Assembly: GCF_030362815.1 (NCBI RefSeq)
Contig: NZ_JAUCGR010000003.1
Coordinates: 124,001-188,000, forward strand
Direction: 5' to 3'
Length of the DNA: 64,000 nucleotides
Source: Cellulomonas edaphi
Lineage (GTDB): Bacteria > Actinomycetota > Actinomycetes > Actinomycetales > Cellulomonadaceae
Part shown: one piece after another, positions 35,286 to 42,515 of the stretch
How positions within the stretch are numbered: position 1 is the stretch's first letter
Layout of the letters: every line of letters begins with the position of its first letter
Program-made: the position numbers and the translations under genes
Notes under the pieces: model-generated
Told to the model about the DNA's origin: nothing
Seen by the model: only the letters and a program-made list of their open reading frames with translations
The model's database searches: none

Positions 35286-38200
35286 CTACGAGAACGTGAA
35301 CCAGTTGACGTTGACGAAGTCGGCGGGCTGGCCCGAGTCGAACGTCAGGTACACGGTGTGCGTCCCCGTGGTGCCGGTGATGTTCGCCGGGACGGTCCGC
35401 CACACCTGCCAGCCACCGGTGCTCGCGATGGCGAAGCTGCCGATGGACGGGCCCGTGAGGCTGTCCAGGCGGACGTTCACCAGGCCGCTGACACCTCCCG
35501 CCGCGCCGGACGCGACGCGCGCGCTGAAGGTCGTGCGCGGTGTGCTGCCGAAGCTGACGCCGTCGAACCGGACGTGGTCGCCGTTGGCGATCCAGGCGAC
35601 GTCCTGGCCGCCGTCGACGTCGGAGGTCGGCTCGGTCGCCACGCCCGCCATGCCGCTGTAGGACTCGGCCTGGATGCGCGAGGTCGCGTCGATGCCCGTC
35701 GACGCCGCCGAAGTGGTCACGGACACCGCCGGGCTGGCGGCCGACCTGTTGCCCGCGGCGTCGTAGGCCCGCACCGTGAAGGTGTACGCCGTCGAGGCCG
35801 CCAGGCCGGACGCGGTGTACGTGCGGGCGGACGTGGAGCCGACCACCGCGCCGTTGCGCAGGACCTCGTAGCCCGCGACCCCGACGTTGTCGGTCGATGC
35901 GGACCACGTGAGCGTCGTCGCGGACGAGGTCGTCCCCGAGGCCCCAAGCCCGTACGGCGCCGACGGCGCCGTCGTGTCGCCACCGGCGCCCGACGTCGTG
36001 ACGGACACCGCCGCGCTGCTGGCGGACCGGTTGCCCGCGCCGTCCAGCGCTCGGACCGTGAAGGAGTAGGTGGTCGACGCGCTCAGCCCGGACGCCGTGT
36101 AGCTGGTCCCGGTCGTCGTGGCGAGCACCGTGCCGTTCCTCAGCACCTCGTACCCTGAGACCCCCGTCCCTCCCGAGCCGTCCGTCGAGGCCGACCACGT
36201 CAGGTTCGTCGCGCTGGAGGTCGTGCCTGACGCCGCGAGGTTGGTCGGCACGGACGGGGCGGTCGTGTCCGCGGGAGCGGACGCGTTGGAGCTCGCCACG
36301 GAACGGGCCGGCACGGTGAGCCTCACGCCGGTGGAGAACGTCACGGTGGTCGCCGTGCCGCTCATGTTGGCGGCCTGGTACGTGCGGACCCCGTCCTTGA
36401 CGAAGACCGCGTGCAGCGGCGTGTTCGCCGTCACCGAGCGGTCGACGGTGCCCAGCCCGGACAGGCTCTTGAGCCAGTAGAAGGTGTGCGCCCTCGACTC
36501 GCCCTCCTCCACGGCGTACGAGCTCGCCTGCGCCCGGAACTGGGAGAGCGCCGTCGCGGCGTCGGCGAGCGCCTGGTACTCCCAGATGATGTCCTTCCAC
36601 ACCGTCGCGGGCCCGCCGTTGTTGCGCTCGAGCTCGGCCAGGTTGCGCCGGATGTAGGCCGGGTCGTAGCCGAGGTACAGGTGCCCGGCGGTGCTGGGCA
36701 GCAGGTTGATGCCCTGGATCATCTCGGGCTCGGCGCTGAACCAGGTCGAGTACGCCCCGCCGTCGCCCCACACCATCCCGACCGTCGAGTGGCCGAACGC
36801 TGCCGGGAACGCCTCGTCGTCGGTGTCGAACCAGTAGTTCTCGATGGCCGACGCCTGCGTCGTGTAGAGGTAGATGCCGAGGTCACGGACCGTCTTGTTG
36901 TTCGTCGCCTGGCCCCACTGGATCAGCCCGCTGGCGAAGTTCATGCCCTCCGACGACGACTCCTGGTTGTTGCCGGCCCCGAACGCCCCGTGTCCTGCGG
37001 CCCAGTCGTGGCCCGCGTAGATGTCGAAGTCCCGCAGGAACGGGAACCGGGTGTCGGTGCGGTCCCAGTTCGCCGCGTCCTTGATCACGGTGTTGACCAT
37101 GCCCCCGTACGCGGAGTCGGCGGCCCACGCCGGGTCGAACTCCGCCACCGTGGCCGCACCCACCACGTAGTAGCCGTAGTGGAAGTGGTGGTCGTTGAGG
37201 TCGGTGTCCGAGCCGTACGACGCGGGGTAGCCGATGAGGGTGCCCCACGGCTGGTTGTACCAGAACGAGCGCGTCGTCTCCCCCGGTGAGGCCGTCATCC
37301 AGTCGGTCAGGCGCGTCCGCATGGCGCTCACGAGCCGGTCGCGCGCGGAGGTGCTGCCGGTGAGGTTGGCCAGCTGGGCGACCTGCGCGATCCGCCCGAA
37401 GGCCTTCCCCGTCCAGTACGTGTCGTCGCCGAACCCGGCGAACGGGTCGCCGGACGCGACCTGCTCGACGTATCCGGCAAGCTGGCTCGCGTCGGCGGAG
37501 CCCGCGGGGAAGCCCGTGTTGGCCAGCTGCGGAAGCACTCCGTGGAAGGTCGTGACCGTCTGGAACTGCGAGCTGCCGACGACCACCCGCATGGGCCCTC
37601 GCGGTGACACGTACGAGTACCCGCTCGCGGTGGCGCCGGCCAGGTGGTCGCGCTGGTGGGGGTACAGCGCGTAGACGGTGCCCGTGCCCGAGCCCTGCCG
37701 CGCGACGGTCGTGAACGCGTACGTGGCCGTCACCTTCGACGTCGCCTCGTCGTACGACCAGGACACCTTCGTCCCGGTCACGTGGTTGTGCGCGTACGGC
37801 GCGAACGCGTCGAGGGCCGCGACCCGGTCGGCGTTGGTGCTCCCGGGCTTGGTGGGCAGGACGGCGACGGAGAAGAACGTGCCGCCGTTCAGGCTCGAGG
37901 TGATCGTGCTCCCCGAGACGGTCCAGGTGGAGCCGGTCGGTCCGAACGCCGCGTAGTCGTGGCCGTTGATCGTGTAGCCCACGGCACCGTTCGCGTTGGT
38001 CCAGACGGTGGGCGCCGCGGCGCCGGTGAGCGTGGCGTTGCCGCCGGTCTTGGTGGCGTACACGAACGGCAGCCCGTGGCCGAACGTGGTGCGCAGGCTG
38101 CTCGTGCCGTTGGTCCAGAGCTCGCTCACGGTCCAGTCGGAGTACGCGTCCACCTTGCCGTCCGCGTCCAGGCCCGCGATCCCCAGCCGGAAGTCCTCGG

Positions 38201-38633
38201 CGTACCCGTAGTGGTACTCGCCCACGCCCGTCGCCGTGCCCGAGATGCTGGCCGTCGTGGGGTAGCTCACGCCGAGGCCGTTGGTGAACGCGTGGTACGC
38301 GAGCGGGTGCGCCATGAGGTTCTCAGACACCGACGCGCAGCTGAACTTGCGCCACAGCAGCGACGTCCACCAGTCGTTGGTGGGGATCGCCCCCGCGGGG
38401 AAGTTCGCCGTGACGTGCGCGCGCGGGTTGGTGACCGGGGCGTTGTTGCACTCCGTCGGTACGGCCCCGCCCACGGGCGTGCCCTGCGCGTAGCTGCCCG
38501 ACCCCACGTCCACGGCGCCCGCGCGGGTGGCCGGGAGGACCAGCGCCTGCGCGAGGAACGCGAGCAGAGCGCCCACGAGGATCATCGCGAGCACGCGCGG
38601 GCGGTGGAGCGTGGTTGGTGCGTGAGCGGTCAT
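35286..38633 (-). CDS. Secreted GH81 endo-1,3-beta-glucanase with two FN3 domains and CBM6
   Basis: An extracellular enzyme cleaving beta-1,3-glucan (laminarin, curdlan, fungal wall glucan). From ATG 38633 it has 1,115 residues. A signal peptide (about residues 1-41) precedes the GH81 catalytic region (about 45-720), recognised by IPTNDWWTSLLWRKF, LNDHHFHYGYYVVGAA (catalytic Asp region, about residue 480) and NNQESSSEGMNFASGLIQWG (catalytic Glu region, about 555). Two fibronectin type III domains follow (about 788-880 and 884-975), then a CBM6-like module (about 984-1115, RIQAESYSGM to NWFTF). The FN3 pair is very similar, probably a duplication. GGGGAG lies ahead of the start. Confidence 0.93.
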   Translation of the reverse strand: MTAHAPTTLHRPRVLAMILVGALLAFLAQALVLPATRAGAVDVGSGSYAQGTPVGGAVPTECNNAPVTNPRAHVTANFPAGAIPTNDWWTSLLWRKFSCASVSENLMAHPLAYHAFTNGLGVSYPTTASISGTATGVGEYHYGYAEDFRLGIAGLDADGKVDAYSDWTVSELWTNGTSSLRTTFGHGLPFVYATKTGGNATLTGAAAPTVWTNANGAVGYTINGHDYAAFGPTGSTWTVSGSTITSSLNGGTFFSVAVLPTKPGSTNADRVAALDAFAPYAHNHVTGTKVSWSYDEATSKVTATYAFTTVARQGSGTGTVYALYPHQRDHLAGATASGYSYVSPRGPMRVVVGSSQFQTVTTFHGVLPQLANTGFPAGSADASQLAGYVEQVASGDPFAGFGDDTYWTGKAFGRIAQVAQLANLTGSTSARDRLVSAMRTRLTDWMTASPGETTRSFWYNQPWGTLIGYPASYGSDTDLNDHHFHYGYYVVGAATVAEFDPAWAADSAYGGMVNTVIKDAANWDRTDTRFPFLRDFDIYAGHDWAAGHGAFGAGNNQESSSEGMNFASGLIQWGQATNNKTVRDLGIYLYTTQASAIENYWFDTDDEAFPAAFGHSTVGMVWGDGGAYSTWFSAEPEMIQGINLLPSTAGHLYLGYDPAYIRRNLAELERNNGGPATVWKDIIWEYQALADAATALSQFRAQASSYAVEEGESRAHTFYWLKSLSGLGTVDRSVTANTPLHAVFVKDGVRTYQAANMSGTATTVTFSTGVRLTVPARSVASSNASAPADTTAPSVPTNLAASGTTSSATNLTWSASTDGSGGTGVSGYEVLRNGTVLATTTGTSYTASGLSASTTYSFTVRALDGAGNRSASSAAVSVTTSGAGGDTTAPSAPYGLGASGTTSSATTLTWSASTDNVGVAGYEVLRNGAVVGSTSARTYTASGLAASTAYTFTVRAYDAAGNRSAASPAVSVTTSAASTGIDATSRIQAESYSGMAGVATEPTSDVDGGQDVAWIANGDHVRFDGVSFGSTPRTTFSARVASGAAGGVSGLVNVRLDSLTGPSIGSFAIASTGGWQVWRTVPANITGTTGTHTVYLTFDSGQPADFVNVNWFTFS

Positions 38634-38652
38634 CGCCGTCTCCCCTGCGTGC

Positions 38653-38682
38653 GGATCCGGTTCCTCACCGTTGAGGGGATCC
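38653..38682 (-). promoter_or_regulatory. Inverted repeat in the GH81 leader
   Basis: GGATCC (38653-38658) and GGATCC (38677-38682) flank a CCTCA-ccgt-TGAGG stem, forming one imperfect hairpin interrupted by a 4-base bulge. It lies 20-50 bases before the GH81 start codon, in the likely leader RNA. Confidence 0.5.
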
Positions 38683-38687
38683 GTCCT

Positions 38688-38703
38688 GGTGACTCGTGTC
38701 ACC
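38688..38703. promoter_or_regulatory. Candidate LacI-family operator upstream of GH81
   Basis: GGTGACTCGTGTCACC is a palindrome with central CG, the geometry LacI-family repressors prefer. The symmetry continues outward to 22 bases with two mismatched pairs. It lies about 55 bases before the GH81 ATG and just after the likely promoter, where a repressor would block transcription. Confidence 0.5.
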
Positions 38704-38710
38704 TGGATGA

Positions 38711-38745
38711 AACCTCAGGTTCACCGCGAATTCACCCAAAGTCAA
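38711..38745 (-). promoter_or_regulatory. Candidate GH81 promoter with a second palindrome
   Basis: On the minus strand TTGACT (38745-38740) stands 17 bases before GAACCT, a weak -10. The -10 overlaps the perfect palindrome AACCTcAGGTT (38711-38721). The -35 is good, the -10 poor, so activity may need help or be tightly repressed. Confidence 0.4.
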
Positions 38746-38772
38746 GCGTTCGTGCTGCCGCCCGGGGTCGGC

Positions 38773-39248
38773 CTACCGCTCGGGAGCGCCGCCGCGGTAG
38801 AGCCGACGAGCCGTCCGCAGCGACTCCCGGGCCCGGCGCCGGTCCCCCGCCGCGTCGTAGGCGAAAGCCAGGTGGTACCAGGAGCGCCAGTCGTCCGGCG
38901 CGGACTCGGTCACGTCGCGCACCGCGTCGAACGCCTCGCGGGCGACCGCCCGGTCGATCCGGCCTCCGGGCGAGCGTGGCAGGTCGTCGACCGGAAGCTC
39001 GCCGGCGGCGGCGAGCTCGTCGGCCATGCGCTGCACGTCGATGGCGAGCATCCACTCCCGCACGATGAGCCAGATCACCACGAGCGGAAGGACGAGGAAC
39101 GCGACGCCCAGCGCGATGCCGATGGCCTTGCCGGTGCCGATGAGGGCGATCGCCCGTGCCGCCACCAGCCACACGTACAGCGCCAGCAGGCCGGTCAGCG
39201 TGGCCGCGCCCGCTACCGCGGTGCGCCGGGTCCGGACGGACTGCGCCA

Positions 39249-39249
<1 letters not shown>
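38773..39249 (-). CDS. Small membrane protein of unknown function
   Basis: A 158-residue protein with two membrane spans (about residues 13-32 and 44-65) and a soluble C-terminal part that looks helical and TPR-like (DDWRSWYHLAFAYDAAGDRRRARESLRTA). No function known to me. The ATG overlaps the dapB stop by one base (TGATG). In related actinobacteria a similar gene appears to sit between dapB and thyA; here the GH81 block lies after it instead. Since dapB is truncated, the original promoter of this gene may be lost. Confidence 0.7.
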
Positions 39250-39674
<425 letters not shown>

Positions 39675-39971
39675 TCACTTGACGACGACCGCGAGGATGT
39701 CGCGGGCCGAGAGGATCAGCAGCTCCTCGCCGGCGTACTTGACCTCGGTGCCGCCGTACTTGGAGTAGATGACCTTGTCGCCGACGGCGACGTCGAGCGG
39801 GACCCGGTTGCCGTTGTCGTCGATGCGGCCGGGGCCGACTGCCAGGACCTCGCCCTCCTGGGGCTTCTCCTTGGCGCTGTCCGGGATGACGAGACCGGAA
39901 GCGGTCGTCGTCTCTGCCTCGAGCGTCTTGACGACGATCCGGTCCTCGAGGGGCTTGATGGAGACCGACAC
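39675..39971 (-). CDS. groES: Co-chaperonin GroES
   Basis: The 98-residue lid of the GroEL chaperonin. The GTG start at 39971 is preceded by AGGGGAGG. The mobile loop is [19 protein letters not shown], and the roof loop [11 protein letters not shown] follows. The conserved end is [13 protein letters not shown]. The gene is controlled by two CIRCE operators and a consensus-like promoter. groEL does not follow: two hairpins and the dapB joint do, so groEL must be elsewhere or has been separated by the rearrangement. Confidence 0.97.
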   Translation of the reverse strand: MSVSIKPLEDRIVVKTLEAETTTASGLVIPDSAKEKPQEGEVLAVGPGRIDDNGNRVPLDVAVGDKVIYSKYGGTEVKYAGEELLILSARDILAVVVK

Positions 39972-40058
39972 AGCGGACCTCCCCTTCGCGTGTGAGTAGT
40001 TCAGCGATGTGGGTGCGCATCGGGCCACGTCGTCGCGGGTGCCGGGACCTGAGGCGCG

Positions 40059-40085
40059 TTGGCACCCTCACGTGGAGAGTGCCAG
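40059..40085. promoter_or_regulatory. CIRCE operator 2 (HrcA site) of groES
   Basis: TTGGCACCC-N9-GAGTGCCAG matches the CIRCE consensus TTAGCACTC-N9-GAGTGCTAA at 14 of 18 arm positions. It begins about where transcription should start, immediately after the -10 element, so bound HrcA would block initiation. Confidence 0.8.
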
Positions 40086-40092
40086 CGCCCTC

Positions 40093-40121
40093 ACTCTAGG
40101 AAGGGGTTAGCACTCGGTCAA
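40093..40121 (-). promoter_or_regulatory. groES promoter
   Basis: On the minus strand TTGACC (40121-40116) and TAGAGT (40098-40093) are separated by exactly 17 bases, a good vegetative promoter. The -35 lies wholly inside the 9-base spacer of CIRCE operator 1. Confidence 0.8.
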
Positions 40122-40133
40122 CCCGAGTGCCAG
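40107..40133. promoter_or_regulatory. CIRCE operator 1 (HrcA site) of groES
   Basis: TTAGCACTC-N9-GAGTGCCAG matches the CIRCE consensus at 16 of 18 arm positions. The N9 spacer contains the -35 hexamer of the groES promoter, so HrcA binding and RNA polymerase binding exclude each other. Its other side faces the methyltransferase gene. Confidence 0.9.
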
Positions 40134-40184
40134 CGCCCTGCGCGAACGCGCTCGTGCGAGGCGTCCCCGTGGAAGGATCAGCGC

Positions 40185-41366
40185 GTGGATCCCGCCGGCC
40201 TGACCGCCCTGCTCGCGCCCGACGGCTGGGCGCTGCTGTCGGCGCTGCCGCCGTACGACGAGAAGCTGGCGATGGTCATCTCGGAGCGGCTGCGCACCGA
40301 GGGGATCGACCCGGTGCTGGTCGCGGCGGCGCTCACGCAGTCCCGGCTGCGGGCCAAGGCGCACGCCAAGCTCGGTGACTTCGCCGACGGCATGCTGTTC
40401 ACGCAGGCGGGACTCGAGCAGGCGACGCGCCTGGAGGTGGGCGCGCACCACGCCCGCCGGTACCGCGACGCCGGGCTCACCCACGTCGCCGACCTGACGT
40501 GCGGCATCGGCGCCGACGCGATGGCGTTCGCCGGGGTCGGCCTGCGCGTCACGGCGTCCGACGTCGACGAGATGACCGCCGCCATCGCCACCGTCAACCT
40601 GCGCCACTTCCCCGAGGCGGTGGTCCGGCACGGGGATGGGCTGACGCTCGACCTGGCCGGCGTCGACGGTCTCTACGCGGACCCGGCCCGCCGCACCTCA
40701 CGCGGCGCGCGGGTGTTCGACCCCGCCGCCTACGCGCCGCCCCTGGACCAGGTGCTGGCGCTGCGCTCGGCGGTGCCCGCTCTGGGTCTCAAGCTCGGTC
40801 CCGGCATCCCGCACACGGCCCTGCCGGACGACGCGCAGGCGCAGTGGGTCTCGGTGGACGGCGACGTCGTCGAGGTGGGCCTCTGGTTCGGCCCGCTCGC
40901 GCCGGAGGGCCCCGGCCGCTCGGCGCTGCTGCTCTCGGGCGGGCAGGCGCACGTCGTGGCGCCGGGACCCGACGGCCCCGCGCAGGTGGCGGTCGGGCCC
41001 GTCGGGGACTACCTGTACGAGCCCGACGGCGCCGTCATCCGCGCGGGCCTGGTGGGCGACGTCGCGGCCCGGGTCGAGGGCCGGCTCGTCGACGCCACCA
41101 TCGCGTACGTGACCTCGGACGCCCTGCACGATGACCCCGCCGCGACCGCCTACCGCGTGCTGGACACGATGCCGTTCGGCCTCAAGCGCCTGCGCGCCTA
41201 CCTGCGCGAGCGCGGCGTGGGGCGCCTGACCATCAAGAAGCGCGGCACGGCCGTGGTCCCCGAGCAGCTGCGCAAGCAGCTCGACCTGCGGGGCGACGCC
41301 GCGGCGACCGTCGTGCTGACGCGCGTCGCCGGCCACCAGCAGATACTCGTCGTGGAGGAGGTGTGA
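40185..41366 (+). CDS. THUMP-like class I SAM-dependent methyltransferase
   Basis: A 393-residue protein with a Rossmann methyltransferase core: VADLTCGIGADAMAFAGVG is the SAM-binding motif I, ASDVDEMTAA the acidic loop, and YADPARRTSRG replaces the usual catalytic DPPY-type motif. The C-terminal part (about residues 280-390) is the THUMP-like domain of this actinobacterial family; an RNA target is inferred, not shown. GTG start at 40185 after GGAAGGA. It overlaps the carboxylate-amine ligase gene by one base. The CIRCE element 50 bases upstream may influence it. Confidence 0.8.
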   Translation: MDPAGLTALLAPDGWALLSALPPYDEKLAMVISERLRTEGIDPVLVAAALTQSRLRAKAHAKLGDFADGMLFTQAGLEQATRLEVGAHHARRYRDAGLTHVADLTCGIGADAMAFAGVGLRVTASDVDEMTAAIATVNLRHFPEAVVRHGDGLTLDLAGVDGLYADPARRTSRGARVFDPAAYAPPLDQVLALRSAVPALGLKLGPGIPHTALPDDAQAQWVSVDGDVVEVGLWFGPLAPEGPGRSALLLSGGQAHVVAPGPDGPAQVAVGPVGDYLYEPDGAVIRAGLVGDVAARVEGRLVDATIAYVTSDALHDDPAATAYRVLDTMPFGLKRLRAYLRERGVGRLTIKKRGTAVVPEQLRKQLDLRGDAAATVVLTRVAGHQQILVVEEV

Positions 41367-42514
41367 TGGCCACGCCCGTGCAGATCCCGTTCGCCCAGTC
41401 CGAGCGCTCGACCGTCGGCATCGAGTGGGAGGTCGCGCTCGTCGACGCCGACTCCGGCGACCTGCGGCAGGCGGCCCAGACGGTGCTCGAGGCGGTCCGG
41501 CCCGACGACGGCACCGAGCACCCGCACATCACGCAGGAGCTGCTGCGCAACACCATCGAGGTCTCCTCCGGCAAGTGCGTGACGGTGCGCGAGGCCGCCG
41601 ACGACCTGCAGCGCGCGCTCGACGAGGTCGCCGCGGCGGCCGCTCCGCTGCGCATCGAGCTCATGGGCGGCGGCACCCACCCCTTCGCCAACTGGGCCAC
41701 CCAGAAGGTCAGCGACAAGCAGCGCTACGCGACGCTGATCGACCGGACCCAGTGGTGGGGCCGCCAGATGCTCATCTACGGGGTGCACGTGCACGTCGGC
41801 ATCGAGGACCGCGCCAAGGTGCTGCCGCTGTCCCGCGCCATGCTCACCGTGTTCGCGCACATCCAGTCGCTGTCGGCGTCGTCCCCGTTCTGGGCCGGCA
41901 AGGACACCGGCTACGCCTCCAACCGTGCGCTGCTCTTCCAGCAGCTGCCCACCGCCGGGCTCCCGTTCGGCTTCGAGGAGTGGGGGCAGCTCGAGCAGTA
42001 CGTCGGCGACATGATGCACACGGGCGTGATCGACCAGTTCAACGAGGTGCGCTGGGACATCCGGCCGGCTCCGCGGTTCGGCACGCTGGAGATGCGGATC
42101 GCCGACGGCGCGGCCAACATGCTCGAGCTCACGGCCATCTCGGCGCTGACGCACTGCTTCGTCGAGCACTTCTCCACGCTGCTCGACCAGGGCCAGGCGC
42201 TGCCCACCCTGCCGGCGTGGTTCACGCAGGAGAACAAGTGGCGCTCGGCCCGCTACGGCATGGACGCCATCATCATCACCAACGCCGCCGGCGACGAGGA
42301 GCTCGTCACCGACTCGGTCGCGCACTGGCTGACCGTCCTCGCGCCCGTCGCCGAGCGGCTCGGCTGCGCGGCCGAGCTCGAGCAGGTGCGCGTGATCCTG
42401 CGGCGCGGCGCCTCCTACCAGCGCCAGCGGGCCGTGGCGCGCCGGAACGCCGGCGAGCTCGACGCCGTCGTGTCCTCCCTCGTGGCCGAGTTCAAGGCCG
42501 GCCGCCCGCTCTGA
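41366..42514 (+). CDS. YbdK-type carboxylate-amine (glutamate-cysteine-like) ligase
   Basis: A 382-residue member of the GCS2 family, which joins a carboxylate to an amine using ATP. YbdK proteins show weak glutamate-cysteine ligase activity; the true substrate here is unknown. Motifs include TVGIEWEVALVDADSGDL, GGGTHPFANW, YGVHVHVGIED and RFGTLEMRIADGAANM. ATG at 41366 (TGATG overlap) follows GGAGG; an in-frame GTG one codon earlier is possible. It is coupled to the methyltransferase gene, and its end converges on the metallophosphoesterase gene with one base between. Confidence 0.87.
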   Translation: MATPVQIPFAQSERSTVGIEWEVALVDADSGDLRQAAQTVLEAVRPDDGTEHPHITQELLRNTIEVSSGKCVTVREAADDLQRALDEVAAAAAPLRIELMGGGTHPFANWATQKVSDKQRYATLIDRTQWWGRQMLIYGVHVHVGIEDRAKVLPLSRAMLTVFAHIQSLSASSPFWAGKDTGYASNRALLFQQLPTAGLPFGFEEWGQLEQYVGDMMHTGVIDQFNEVRWDIRPAPRFGTLEMRIADGAANMLELTAISALTHCFVEHFSTLLDQGQALPTLPAWFTQENKWRSARYGMDAIIITNAAGDEELVTDSVAHWLTVLAPVAERLGCAAELEQVRVILRRGASYQRQRAVARRNAGELDAVVSSLVAEFKAGRPL

Positions 42515-42515
42515 C

